64,000 nt of DNA from NCBI GenBank assembly GCA_963693085.1, contig OY856412.1, positions 963,818,281-963,882,280 on the forward strand. The letters are read 5' to 3'. Position 1 is the first letter of the stretch, and every line of letters starts with the position of its first letter. Below are positions 12,780 to 24,717 of this stretch, one piece after another. Origin of the DNA: Alisma plantago-aquatica. Lineage: Eukaryota > Streptophyta > Magnoliopsida > Alismatales > Alismataceae. The notes beneath the pieces are model-generated. The model was not told where the DNA came from. It saw only the letters and a program-made list of their open reading frames with translations, and ran no database searches. Both the position numbers and the translations under genes were made by a program.

Positions 12780-12938
12780 TTTAACAAGGGTGGAGGCATA
12801 TCACAAACCCTTGATTATATCTCCTTTAACTCACTAGTAAAACCATGTTTTTAAGACAAAGATTTCCTAGAATACCAATAATGACTTTTAGAAGCTTTTT
12901 TTATAATTGGATTAGTAAATGTGATTTCACACATGCTG
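12780..12938 (+). pseudogene. LINE fragment (endonuclease/RT linker), left of the chromovirus insertion
   Basis: From 12884 the plus strand reads TFRSFFYNWISKCDFTHAV, the F-x-F-x-W-x(4)-F pattern that follows the endonuclease domain in plant L1-type LINEs. The frame continues across the chromovirus into sequence at 22501 once one copy of the 5-bp target duplication is discounted. This is therefore the left flank of the split LINE at 22501-26190. Confidence 0.45.
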
Positions 12939-15288
12939 TGTTACGACCCGTGATGAGCTTACCCTGTAAGTATGCTGCTAAGCATGTGTTTAGTTGCGTT
13001 GCTAATTTATAAGCTTGCTTTTGTTAATAACGTTTAAAACATATATGATATGTGCGTAGTGTGAATCCTAGCCCTCAAAACGTGTAAGATCTTGCGCTTG
13101 AGGCGTTGCCAGAGAAATCGTCTAACACCGACTTTCGAGCCAAAAGTTGTATGTTTTTGGGCTTTCAAGGACCTATTTGTAGTTTTTAAAAGTTCTCGGA
13201 CTTTACATTTTGGTCCCTAGGTTTTTCCTTCTTATCCTTTCTTTCCCCTCTACTCGTTTCATTTATCAGAAACGAGAGAAACACAGAGCGTTTCTTCTCT
13301 TCTTCGCGTGAGAGGGAAAGAGAGGAAGACCAGGAGAGAAGACGATTTTGAGCCCTATCTTGGTTCCAGCCAGCAGCTGCGGCCCTCCATCCTCGCCTCA
13401 CCGTTCTTCTTCGCCAGCTGAACCAGCAGTAGCCGGAGCTACGCTTGCAGCAGGAGCTGCGCTAGCAGCAGCGGCGGCTAGGAGAAGAAAGGGCGCGAAG
13501 AGCAGCCCTAGTTCGTTCTTCTCCTCTCCCACAGTTAGTTCGTGGGTGTACGCATCTTTTGCAGGTGATTTGCTGCACAAATCCGTAGTCTTGTCTGCTG
13601 ATTCGAGTGAAATCGACATCAGCAGGTCGGTTTAGGTTTTCAGTCTGTTCGCCGTTCGGTCGAGTTATATGTGATTCGGTCGAGTTTTCTTGAGCAGGAA
13701 CCGAACAGCAGGTTGATCGGTCGAGTTTGTAGCTGATCGGTCGAGTTGTGCAGTGATCGGTCGAGTTTCCGACCAATCGGTCGAGTTTCTGAGCTGTGAG
13801 TGGCAGTTCATTCAGAAATCATTATTTAACTCAATATTAAGTGCTTAATTGCTTCAGTATTAGTTGGTATAACTCCTAAACAGTGTAGCACATACAATAG
13901 TGTATGATAGATTCATTGAAACTTGAAATACGCAGTATGATTGATGAAAATGATGGAATTTTTATGTATTACAGTTGCATGTATTTGCTGATTAAAGACG
14001 GTTGTTTAGCATTAAATCTGAATAAGTGATACTGAGTTATGTTTAAAGATGACAAATGATATATATGTGGTTTCAAGTGATATTTAGAATGTGAAATAAG
14101 TTTGAAATGTGATATTCCTGTTTAAATATTTATATGTTAATCAGTTAATAGACTTAGGTGCCCTAACACCGTAGAACCCCTTCGAGAGATCTGCTTCTTA
14201 GGGGTGAAACTCGTGTTGCAACATTAACCGTGTGGAGTCATGGTGGTACGAGGACAGAGAGGCAGTGTTCAACAATAATCCGTGCGGAGTCACGGTGGCA
14301 CTGGAGAAAATAGGGGTTATTGCAACAAGATCCGTGCGGAGTCATGGAGGTAACCCCGTGAGACTCTCCGCCTGTGTACTCAGGTTAGAGGAGGAGTCTA
14401 GAGCACTCGGAGTAGTGCATTGAGGCCAGAGAGCCTATGAGTCAGGCCGGAGAGCCTGGGGTCCTGTGGCAGAACAGGGATGGCGTCAGACTTAGCATTT
14501 CCTGGGTGTGTCGCTAAGTCTTGTACGGTGGGATCGTAGTTCGCTACGGATCTTTATATGCAGAGTACACTGCATATGATTAGGGCATAATAATATTATA
14601 AATATGTAATCATATAGGATCACAGTAAATTTAATGTGTTAAGAGATTTGAACTTTTGTGCCAATTCTCTATAATTGTTTATTTGTTAAAATATCTGATG
14701 TTGCTTAGAAATGAGATTGATATCTATAAAACTACTATGACATTAGAACTGCCCTGTTAGTACTGCACTTATCATTTATTTAATTTTATCTATCTGATGA
14801 GTTGTTTAGTGATAGCTAAATGAAATGCTATTCACTGAGCGAGTAGGCTCATACCTCTACTCAAACATTTTCAGGTCAACATCAGCAACAGGAATCGAAA
14901 GGATCTTTTCATCCTAACGCTTAGTTTGTAGAAGGTATATGTAGTTAGTTTAGATAGAGGTCTCTTAGTCCTTTCCCCTCGATCCTTGGGACATGGTGTG
15001 GGTGAGAGAAAGTATGTATGGCGAATGTGTATAAAGATGTAAATTAACTGTTATGTTTACTTTCTGTTAAACAATGTTACATGTTGTAAACTCTATTTAT
15101 GTTCTCTAGCCAGGTTAATTGAAATTCTTCCGCAATAGTTTATCATGTTTTAGTTTACAACAATAATCCAGATATCATTACGAGGTTTTTTTTTAAAAAA
15201 AGGGTTCTCAGTAATTTGTTTATGTGATAATCCCTCCGTCGCACCCTAATCTCGTGATTAGTAGTTAGTGTGAGATCGGGGTGTGACA
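12939..15288 (+). repeat. 5' LTR of the chromovirus (2350 bp)
   Basis: It begins TGTTACGACCCGTG and ends GGGGTGTGACA, giving TG...CA ends. Two features stand out: a purine-rich then alanine/serine-codon-rich segment at 13240-13620, which creates spurious ORFs on both strands, and a cluster of six CGGTCGAGTT motifs at 13656-13789. Three CGTGxGGAGTCAtGG repeats occur at about 14230-14350. The 3' LTR has the same layout. Confidence 0.95.
13656..13789 (+). repeat. Six CGGTCGAGTT motifs in the 5' LTR
   Basis: The decamer CGGTCGAGTT recurs six times at intervals of about 20 bp with variable linkers. The 3' LTR counterpart at 20849-21000 has seven because of one extra 20-bp unit (TGATCGGTCGAGTTTGTAGC). 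Position and clustering suggest a regulatory role, but that is inference. Confidence 0.8.
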
Positions 15289-15293
15289 TCTTT

Positions 15294-15311
15294 TGGTATC
15301 AGAGCTTAGGT
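15294..15311 (+). other. Primer-binding site for initiator Met-tRNA
   Basis: TGGTATCAGAGCTTAGG begins five bases after the 5' LTR end. TGGTATCAGAGC is the standard complement of the 3' end of plant initiator methionine tRNA used by many LTR retrotransposons. Confidence 0.9.
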
Positions 15312-15433
15312 TGAGTACATAGTTACTCATAGTCCAAGTCAGGGGACGATAAGAGACCAATAGGATTAAGGTTTAGGTGTCTTTCTTCTATCTGTAGTTT
15401 TCTAACAGGAAATATTCTGTTATATCATTGCAG

Positions 15434-16780
15434 ATGGCAGAAAGAGGCTTTGATCGTGATGATCAGGCTGAGAGCCATGTTGGCCCTGATCCACTGTGCT
15501 TGGGTCCAGGTGGTGGTGACCATGTGGATGAAGCATCCCGTATGTACAGGATGTTTCTGGAGACCAGAGAGAGGTATAAGGCTGATAGGTGAGCTTCTAC
15601 TTCTACCAGCAGTAAGGATCTGATGCGATCTTATGAGCTTGTGAAGAAGCTTGGTGGCACAGAGTTTAGTGGCACTACAGATCCCGCCGAGGCTGATGAG
15701 TGGTTGAGACAGATAGAGAAGGTCTTTCGCCTGATGGAGCTTCCAGAAGAGAAGAAGATTAATCATGCAGTTTATCTTCTGACAGGCGATGCATAGTTGT
15801 GGTGGCACGGTGTGGAGGATAAGAAGAGAGGTACAGAGCTTTCTTGGCAGGACTTCTCTGAAGAGTTTCATCTTAAATTTTATCCACCTACTTTCATTAA
15901 TGAGAAAACCAGGCAGTTACAAAATATTAAGCAAGGAAGCATGTCAGTTACAGAATATGAAGCGCTTTTCACCAGGTTGGCGAATTTCTGTCCTCATCTT
16001 GTACCTAATAACATAGAGAGATGCAGAAGGTTTCAAGAAGGGCTGAGGCCAGAAATTCAGCATACAGTTTCTGCTACTAGTAGAAGGAACAGAGAGAACT
16101 TTGGTGAGTTTGTTGAGGCTGCTAGACAGGTTGAAGAATCGGTGAATGCTGACAAGGTGCCTGAGTCTAAGAAGAGATCTGCAGATTTCAGTAGAGGACA
16201 GTTCAGTAGTGGATATAGAGGTGGAGGTAGAGGTTTCTTTTCTAAACTTGGGCGTGGCTTTAGCTGTTTCAGCAGACAGAGATCTGAGGATGTTACTTCT
16301 TCTAGAGGCAGAGGGGGATACAACCCAGGGAGATGGGGCAGTGCCGCTAGTGGACAGTCTTCTGGGTCGTCAATGTCAGTGACAGGTCCCCAGGGACAAG
16401 GGATATCGCCATGTGACAAATGTGGAAAACCACATTCTGGTCGGTGTTGGAGTCCAAGTTGTTTTGTCTGCGGACAAGTAGGACACCTCAAAAGGGAATG
16501 TCCTCAGCTTCAACAAGCAGCATCACAAGCTTTCCAACCTCAGTACCATGATGTTCCGAGTTCTTCTGTGGCTTCTGGTTCCAGAGGTGGTGGAGTGCCT
16601 AGTGGCAGGAGTAGTCAGAGAGGACGGCATGTCAGAGGGAGAGCTTCAGCACGTTTCTTCTTTTTGACACCTCAGGAAGGTATAATCTCTTCACAAGTCG
16701 TTACAGGAGAAATGCTTTTGTTTAATAGTATACCAGTTTCAGTTTTGATAGATCTGAGTGCTACTCACTCTTTCATATGA
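15434..16780 (+). pseudogene. Chromovirus gag and protease, three in-frame stops
   Basis: Gag packages element RNA into virus-like particles and the protease matures the polyprotein. The start is the ATG at 15434, which opens the frame shared by all later pol segments. The retrotransposon gag region is recognisable at 15700-16130. A CX2CX4HX4C zinc knuckle (CFVCGQVGHLKREC) is at 16460-16501 and a preceding CDKCGKPHSGRC motif is typical of this clade. The protease begins near 16700, but its active-site Asp-Ser-Gly is Asp-Leu-Ser at 16751-16759. Stops lie at 15590-15592 (TGA), 15794-15796 (TAG) and 16778-16780 (TGA). No frameshift is present. Confidence 0.9.
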
Positions 16781-18037
16781 CGCTATTTAGTTGGTGAACT
16801 TAATTTGTTAACTCAAGAGTTGGTAGATGAGTTAGTGTTGAGGGTTCCACTAGGTGGACCAACATTTCTGACTGAGTTTTGTCCCGGATGCTTGTTATCT
16901 TTTGGAGGTTACACCTTTGCTGCTAATCTCATACCCCTGGATGTCAATACTTTTCAAGTCATCTTGGGTATAGATTGTCTTGAGATATATCGAGTGCAAC
17001 TCGATTGTTGGAAGAAGGAAGCTACCTTTCAACAAGGTAAATTTTCTTGTGTCTTTACTGGAGACAGGAAAGTTCTGCCTACGTGCATAATATCAGCTGC
17101 TGTAGCTGATAAGATGCTACAGAAAGGATGTGAAGCTTTCCTTTCTCATGTGATTGACACTAGAGCAGAGAAGAGCACCACCAGTGTTTATGATGTACCT
17201 GTGGTTTGTGAGTTTTCTGATGTTTTTCCAGAAGAGTTGCCAGGCTTACCTCCTGTCAGAGACATTGATTTTGAGATTCAGGTATATCCAGGTAGTCATC
17301 CAGTAGCACTACCAGCTTATAGAATGGCACCTGCAGAGTTGAAGGAACTCAAGGTGCAGTTGCAGGAATTACTGGATAAGGGTTTCATTAGACCCAGTTC
17401 TTCACTGTGGGGTGCTCCAGTCCTTTTTGTTAAGAAAAAGGATGGTACTATGCGTCTCTGTATAGATTACAGGCAATTGAACAAGATCACTATTAAGAAC
17501 AAGTATCCTTTGTCGAGAATAGACGATCTGTTTGATCAGTTGCGTGGAGCGACGATCTTCTCTAAAATAGATTTAAGATCTGGATATCATCAGCTTAGAA
17601 TAAAGGCTTCTGATATTCCCAAAACAGCTTTCAGAACCAGGTATGGGCATTATGAGTTTCTGGTCATGTCATTTGGGCTGACCAATGCCCCAGCAGCCTT
17701 TATGGATATGATGAATCAGATTTTCAACCCGTTCCTAGATCAGTTTATTATAGTCTTTATAGATGATATCCTGATCTATTCTAGAGATGATGTACAGCAT
17801 GAGCAACACCTGAGAGTAGTGTTGCAGTTGTTGAGGCAACATCATCTGTATGCTAAGTTTAGCAAGTGCGACATCTGGTTGGCTGAGGTAGCATTTCTTG
17901 GACATGTTATCTCAAGAGATGGAGTTAGTGTTGATCCTAAGAAAGTTGATTCTGTGCTTCAGTGGGAACGGCCTAAGACTCCTACTGAGATTAGAAGTTT
18001 CTTGGGATTAGCAGGCTATTACAGAAGGTTTATATAG
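16781..18037 (+). pseudogene. Chromovirus reverse transcriptase segment
   Basis: Continues the gag-pol frame between the stops at 16778 and 18035-18037 (TAG). The first third completes the protease fold ([11 protein letters not shown]). RT begins around 17220 with [12 protein letters not shown] and includes the primer-grip region, the [18 protein letters not shown] block, the [13 protein letters not shown] block with its catalytic Asp, and the catalytic FIDD at 17756-17767. The segment ends in the connection-region motif [16 protein letters not shown] residues look intact although the stops break the polyprotein. Confidence 0.92.
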
Positions 18038-18979
18038 AACTTCAGTGTGCTAGCATCACCCTTGACACGCTTGACGAGGAAGGATGCACCGTTTGTTTGG
18101 TCTGATAACTGTGAGAAAAGTTTTCAGATCTTGAAGAGGAAATTGACTTCAGCACCACTGTTGGTTTTGCCAGAGGCAGATAAAGGTTATATAGTGTTCT
18201 GCGATGCTTCCAGGAGAGGTTTGGGTTGTGTGCTGATGCAGGAAGGCAAAGTTGTGGCTTATGCATCTAGACAGCTTAAGAAGAACGAAGAGAACTATCC
18301 TACTCATGATCTGGAGTTAGCTGCTATAGTTCATGCTCTTAATACATGGCGTCACTACCTATACGGTGAGACATGTCAGGTGTTTACGGACCATAAGAGC
18401 CTGAAGTATATCTTCACTCAGAAGGATTTGAATCTGAGACAACACAGATGGCTTGAGCTGATCAAGGATTATGAGGTGACAATCGATTACCATCCTGGTA
18501 AAGCGAATGTTGTGGCAGATGCCTTGAGTAGGAAGTCAAGTTCAACAGCAGATGCATTTTCTATGGCATGTTTCAAGAGAGACTTGCTTGTAGATATGCG
18601 AAGATTGAACTTAGACTTGGATGTGACCGGACAGAGTGGGTTGATTGCTCAGATGCAGGTCAAACCTACTTTCTATGAACAGATTAAGGAGTTGCAGCAG
18701 AATGATGATGAGTTGCGGCATGTTATGCAGGATATGTCAGAAGGTAAAAGGTCAGAATTCAGGTTTTCTGACGATGGTGTGTTGTATCTTCATGACAGGT
18801 TGTGTGTACCTGGGAACAGTGAGTTGAAAGAGCAAATTCTTGAAGAAGCGCATGCTTCTATGTATTCTATGCATCCGGGAAACACAAAAATGTACAGGAA
18901 CCTCAAAGAGCTGTACTGGTGGTCTGGTATGAAGAGAGATGTGGCTGAGTATGTGATTAGATGTGGAGTGTGTCAGTAG
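18038..18979 (+). pseudogene. Chromovirus RNase H and integrase zinc-finger segment
   Basis: Same frame as the upstream segments, ending in TAG at 18977-18979. RNase H is shown by [16 protein letters not shown] with its catalytic Asp (about 18197-18245), the [12 protein letters not shown] helix with its Glu, and FTDHKSLKY and [16 protein letters not shown]. The last 45 codons form the HHCC integrase N-terminal zinc-binding domain: His residues in [13 protein letters not shown] and Cys-x2-Cys in RCGVCQ just before the stop. The stop therefore separates the zinc finger from the integrase core. Confidence 0.9.
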
Positions 18980-20095
18980 GTTAAAGCTGAGCATCAGAAA
19001 CCTGCTGGTACCTTGCAGTCGCTTCCTATACCTGAATGGAAATGGGAACACATCACGATGGATTTCGTGGTAGGGTTACCCAGGACGCCTAGAGGTTCGG
19101 ACTCGATATGGGTGATTGTGGATAGACTAACTAAGTCTGCTCACTTTCTTCCTGTCAAGTCAACCTTTGATGTTTCAAAGCTAGCCAAGATTTATGTGGA
19201 TGAGGTAATCAGATTACATGGGATTCCAGTTTCCATTATTTCTAATAGAGATCCAAAGTTTACATCTAGGTTCTGGAATCAGTTACATAGTGCGTTGGGC
19301 ACAAGGCTGAGGTTTAGTACAGTGTTTCACCCGCAGACAGATGGTCAATCTGAGAGGACCATTCAGACTCTTGAAGACATGTTGAGAGCATGCGTTCTGC
19401 AGTTCGGAGGTAACTGGGAAGAACACTTAAGCCTGATGGAGTTTGCATATAACAACAGCTACCATTCTAGTCTTGGAATGGCCCCATATGAAGCTCTATA
19501 TGGCAGAAAGTGTAGATCACCAGTTTGTTGGTACGAGGTTGGTGAGAAAGAAATTCTTGGACCTGAGATAGTTGATATAACTACAGAGAAGATATCTGTG
19601 ATCAGGGAGCAGTTGAAAGCTGCTCAGGACAGACAGAAAAGTTATGCAGAGAGACGACGTCGACCTCTTGAGTTTGAGGTTGGTGACGAGGTTTATCTAA
19701 AGGTTTCACCGTGGAAGGGAGTGCTAAGGTTTGGCAAGAGAGGCAAGTTGACCCCTAGGTATATGGGCCCATATCCTATTGTTGAGAGGATTGGACCTGT
19801 AGCCTACAAGTTGGATTTGCCGTCTAAATTGGCAAATCTTCATGACGTGTTTCATGTGTCTATGCTGAAGATGTGTCATCCCGGTACAGAAAAGATTTTA
19901 GATCCAGTACTGACACAGCTTAAAACATATGTGTCCTACGTGGAAGGACCAGTGCAGATAGTTGATCACCGAATCAAGAAGCTTAAGAACCGTGAAATAC
20001 CTTTAGTAAAGATTCTGTGGAGGAATCATAACCTTGAAGAAGCTACGTGGGAGCTTGAGTCTGAGATGCGTAGCAAGTTTCCTTTTCTCTTTTAG
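18980..20095 (+). pseudogene. Chromovirus integrase core and chromodomain
   Basis: The integrase core inserts the cDNA copy into the host genome. The first catalytic Asp is in [11 protein letters not shown] (about 19055). The second lies in the usual SDRD block but here reads SNRD: codon 19244-19246 encodes Asn. The Glu is in the [14 protein letters not shown] region (19338-19380). After the GKxD/E-type linker ([13 protein letters not shown]) the C-terminus carries [18 protein letters not shown], a chromodomain-like motif of Tekay-type chromoviruses thought to guide integration. Normal stop TAG at 20093-20095. Confidence 0.9.
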
Positions 20096-20118
20096 GAATT
20101 TCGGGACGAAATTCTTAT

Positions 20119-20131
20119 AAGGGAGGGAGAT
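20119..20131 (+). other. Polypurine tract of the chromovirus
   Basis: AAGGGAGGGAGAT lies directly before the 3' LTR, the expected primer for plus-strand synthesis. The preceding TTTCGGGACGAAATTCT box is a conserved feature upstream of the tract in many plant Tekay-like elements. Confidence 0.85.
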
Positions 20132-22495
20132 TGTTACGACCCGTGATGAGCTTACCCTGTAAGTATGCTGCTAAGCATGTGTTTAGCTGCGTTGCTAATT
20201 TATAAGCTTGCTTTTGTTAATAACATTTAAAACAGATATGATATGTGCGTAGTGTGAATCCTAGCCCTTAAAACGTGTAAGATCTTGCGCTTGAGGCGTT
20301 GCCAGAGAAATCGTCTAAAACCGACTTTCGAGCCAAAAGTTGTATGTTTTTGGGCTTTCAGGGACCTGTTTGTATTTTTAAAAGTTCTCAGACTTTACGT
20401 TTTGATCCCTAGGTTTTTCCTTCTTATCCTTTCTTTCCCCTCTACTCGTTTCATTTATCAGAAACGAGAGAAACGCAGAGCGTTTCTTCTCTTCTTCGCG
20501 TGAGAGGGAAAGAGAGGAAGACCGGGAGAGAAGACGATTTGGAGCCCTAGCTTGGTTCCGGCTAGCAGCTGCGGCCCTCCATCCTCGCCTCACCGTTCTT
20601 CTTCGCCAGCTGAACCAACAGTAGCCGGAGCTACGCTTGCAGCAAGAGCTGCGCTAGCAGCAGCGACGACTAGGAGAAGAAAGGGCGTGAAGAGCAGCCC
20701 TAGTTCGTTCTTCTCCTCTCCCACAGTTAGTTCGTGGGTGTACGCATCTTTTGCAGGTGATTTGCTGCACAAATCCGTAGTCTTGTCTGCTGATTGGAGT
20801 GAAATCGACATCAGCAGGTCGGTTTAGGTTTTCAGTCTGTTCGCCGTTCGGTCGAGTTATATGTGATTTGGTCGAGTTTTCTTGAGCAGGAACCGAACAG
20901 CAGGTTGATCGGTCGAGTTTGTAGCTGATCGGTCGAGTTTGTAGCTGATCGGTCGAGTTGTGTAGTGATCGGTCGAGTTTCCGACCAATCGGTCGAGTTT
21001 CTGAGCTGTGAGTGGCAGTTCATTCAGAAATCATTATTTAACTCAATATTAAGTGCTTAATTGCTTCAGTATTAGTTGGTATAACTCCTAAATAGTGTAG
21101 CACATACAATAGTGTATGATAGATTCATTGAAACTTGAAATACGTAGTATGATTGATGAAAATGATGGAATTTTTATGTATTACAATTGCATGTATTTGC
21201 TGATTAAAGACGATTGTTTAGCATTAAATCTGAATAAGTGATACTGAGTTATGTTTAAAGATGACAAATGATATATATGTGGTTTCAAGTGATATTTAGA
21301 ATGTGAAATAAGTTTGAAATGTGATATTCCTGTTTAAATGTTTATATGTTAATCAGTTAATAGACTTAGGTGCCCTAACACCGTAGAACCCCTTCGAGAG
21401 ATCTGCTTCTTAGGGGTGAAACTCGGGTTGCAACATTAACCGTGCGGAGTCATGGTGGCACGAGGACAGAGAGGCAGTGTTCAACAATAATCCGTGCGGA
21501 GTCACGGTGGCACTGGAGAAAATAGGGGTTATTGCAACAAGATCCGTGCGGAGTCATGGAGGTAACCCCGTGAGACTCTCCGCCTGTGTACTCAGGTTAG
21601 AGGAGGAGTCTAGAGCACTCGGAGTAGTGCATTGAGGCCAGAGAGCCTATGAGTCAGGCCGGAGAGCCTGGGGTCTTGTGGCAGAACAGGGCTGGCGTCA
21701 GACTTAGCATTTCCCGAGTGTGTCGCTAAGTCTTGTACGGTGGGATCGTAGTTCGCTACGGATCTTTATATGCAGAGTACACTGCATATGATTAGGGCAT
21801 AATAATATATAAATATGTAATCATATAGGATCACAGTAAATTTAATGTGTTAAGAGATTTGAACTTTTGTGCCAATTCTCTATAATTGTTTATTTGTTAA
21901 AATATCTGATGTTGCTTAGAAATGAGATTGATATCTATAAAACTGCTATGACATTAGAACTGCCCTGTTAGTACTGCACTTATCATTTATTTAATTTTAT
22001 CTATCTGATGAGTTGTTTAGTGATAGCTAAATGAAATGCTATTCACTGAGCGAGTAGGCTCATACCTCTACTCAAACATTTTCAGGTCAACATCAGCAAC
22101 AGGAATCAGAAGGATCTTTTCATCCTAACACTTAGTTTGTAGAAGGTATATGTAGTTAGTTTAGATAGAGGTCTCTTAGTCCTTTCCCCTCAATCCTTGG
22201 GACATGGTGTGGGTGAGAGAAAGTATGTATGGCGAATGTGTATAAAGATGTAAATTAACTGTTATGTTTACTTTCTGTTAAACAATGTTACATGTTGTAA
22301 ACTCTATTTATGTTCTCTAGCCAGGTTAATTGAAATGCTTCCGCAATAGTTTATCATGTTTTAGTTTACATCAATAATCCAGATATCATTACGAGGTTTA
22401 AAAAAAAAGGGTTCTCAGTGATTTGTTTATGTGATAATCCCTCCGTCGCGCCCTAATCTCGTGATTAGTGGTTAGTGTGAGATCGGGGTGCGACA
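20132..22495 (+). repeat. 3' LTR of the chromovirus (2364 bp)
   Basis: Begins TGTTACGACCCGTG and ends GGGGTGCGACA. The main length differences from the 5' LTR are an extra 20-bp CGGTCGAGTT unit near 20925-20945 and small deletions in the AT run near 21805 and the A/T homopolymers near 22398. The pairwise difference is about 2% by hand count. Confidence 0.95.
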
Positions 22496-22500
22496 TGCTG

Positions 22501-24717
22501 TGTCACCCATTACCCCTTGACTTATCTAATGGGTTCATCAACATGTGATGCAATTACAAACTCTTAAGAATTCCATCCTTAATGAACTAGATCAGGATTA
22601 ACAATCTTTGCCTTCTATTTACTTGGCTTCAACTAAAGGCACGTGGATACTACTATCACAAAACTATATAAATTTTGTTGTACAAGTACATGTCGATTTA
22701 AAACAGAAAGCTCATATCAATTGGATCACTAATGGTGACAACAATTCATATATCTTTCAATTTTATGTGTTACTTCCTTACAAGACATGCATGGTACTTG
22801 GGTGAGTAATAGATCTGCCTAACAATTAATGGAATATAGTCATTTTAAATCTTTTCTTATTTCAATTATAAAACCTACACAACATGAGACTGATTGTATG
22901 CCGACATAATTATACTCTACCATAATGAAGCAACAATCTTAAATGAACTATTTACCATTTGAGGCATCAATCCTATAAGCTCTTTTGAATATGAAGAAAT
23001 ATAAACTCAATGTCCCTAATAGAGTCAACACAAAGTTCATGAAAGTACATTGGAGTACAACCAAGCAATCAATGGTTTTAACAATTAATACACTCAAAAC
23101 TTATAGGTCTTCTTTTGTAGAGTGAATTACGTAATGCGATCATTACACCAATACCTAGCAACAACAACATGCATCCTATAATCATCTATGACCAATATTT
23201 TCCAGTAACACAATACGAAAATTGATATTCAAAATGGTCGTTGCAAAATAGACCATACTTAAATAGTTGTATATCCCAAGCACAAAGAGCTTTATGCCCC
23301 ACCGAAAGATCATTGACGATGTCATCCTTTTTTAAGAACTTATATGCACCATGCAAAGAATGGGACATGCACTGTACATCGTGATCAAGTTGACTCACAA
23401 AGGCCTATGATTGACTATCATGGACATTTATTTTTGAGTCTCTTATGAAAATTCATCTGCCTGTACCTATTACAAATGTATAATGAATTCAATATCCGAG
23501 GACTGGAACGATGTGTTATGGAATGGAGAGAAACCTAGTCCATTCTAATTGACTAGAGGCTTGCGACAAGGAGATCTGTTATCTCCTTAATTGTTTGTGC
23601 TTTGTCTAGAATACCTAAGTCAGTTGAATAAGAACACTATGCATGAAAGGAAATGAAAAGGATTGAAATTATATCAATATGGTGCTCCAATATCTCACAT
23701 GGCCTTTGCGGATGAGCGCAATTATTTTGTCATATTGATGTTCAACATATAGATACCATCGTGAACATCTTCAACAAGTTTAAGTGAGCCCCAGGGAAAA
23801 CTTTATCTCTAGACAAGATGAGTTTTTTCTTCTTCTCATAAATAGTTCCCACGTCTACAAGGTAGGACATTTGTTTAAGGACATGTAGTACAAACTACTA
23901 ACTTGGCAAAATATCTTGACGTCCCAATTATTCATGGAAGAATCACTAATACAACTTACACGAAAAAACTTCAAAAGATTGCAAATACCTTATCCATACC
24001 TAGGCAAGTGCTTAGAAAAATCTACTTTAGCATCAATTCCCACATATGCTATGTAGACTTCTATATTTATCATACTGTCTATACTATAACTAATCATACT
24101 ATCATGCAATTTCTATGATAATATGGACAAGGTCAGAGGCCTTTTTCCTTAGTTGAATGGGATCTAGTGACATCATCCAATATAGTGGTTTGGTGATTCC
24201 AATAACGAGTGATCCGAACCAAACAATGTTGATGAAACATACACGGGAGATTTCTATAGGAAAACAATCGATATGGTCAGAAAGTATACAACAAAGAACC
24301 CAGGTACATATGTACATCATGTTGGAGGAAAGTCCAATACTTTCTTCTTTTGTTCTGTGATAACAACACTAAAAAATTATTGCCACATGATCCAATACAC
24401 TAGTTTGAGAACACCATTGGGTCCTAGCAGAGGTTTCGTTAATGCATAAATATTATCATCCTATCCTTGTTGATAGCCATGATCAGAAATTTGTTTCCAT
24501 TATAAGCTTAAATGGACGCTAGGATACTTCATATCTGAGTGACTTCTTCCCAACCTTTATTGTGAATAAAACTTTAATGGTGCATCCTCATATTACTAAT
24601 GGCACCAATGACTGGTTAGATTGGAATCTTACCTTAAGGGGGCTTATTCAACATCAACATATACGGTTTTATGTATGTAATGATAGAGTGAAGTCAGGCC
24701 CTTGGAACACCATATGG
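22501..24717 (+). pseudogene. Decayed L1-type LINE: linker and reverse transcriptase
   Basis: This is a LINE encoding endonuclease, RT and RNase H, now heavily frameshifted. At 22680-22790 the text HINWITNGDNNSYIFQF matches the W-x(3)-GD-N-(S/T)-x-(Y/F)-F-H region before RT. At about 23555-23620 LTRGLRQGDLLSP is RT motif GLRQGDPLSP. At about 23700 MAFADE corresponds to the catalytic FADD block, degraded. At 23905-23960 KYLDVPIIHGRITNTTYTK is the YLG(V/I)P thumb region. At 24530-24690 text such as NGTNDWLDWNLTLRGLIQ matches the region before the C-terminal zinc knuckle. A MITE interrupts it at 24718. Confidence 0.6.

Larger units (their letters stand above)
12939..22495 (+). mobile_element. 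Full-length Ty3/gypsy chromovirus (Tekay/Del-like), 9.56 kb
   Basis: Complete structure: 5' LTR 12939-15288, Met-tRNA primer-binding site at 15294, one gag-pol frame 15434-20095, polypurine tract ending at 20131, and 3' LTR 20132-22495. The element is flanked by TGCTG at 12934-12938 and 22496-22500. Domain order gag, protease, RT, RNase H, integrase, C-terminal chromodomain-like segment places it among the chromoviruses; long LTRs and the WRNHxxEEATWE motif suit Tekay/Del. By eye the LTRs differ at about 47 substitutions and four indels over about 2.34 kb (about 2%), so insertion was recent on an evolutionary scale. Five stops and altered catalytic residues make this copy defective. Confidence 0.95.

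Noticed and set aside
13348..13776. Overlapping ORFs in the 5' LTR and their twins at 20552-20827
   Set aside because: Present in both LTRs on both strands, Ala/Ser-rich, and disrupted differently in each copy; LTR sequence, not host genes.
15425..15871. 148-codon minus-strand ORF
   Set aside because: Antisense shadow of the chromovirus gag region.
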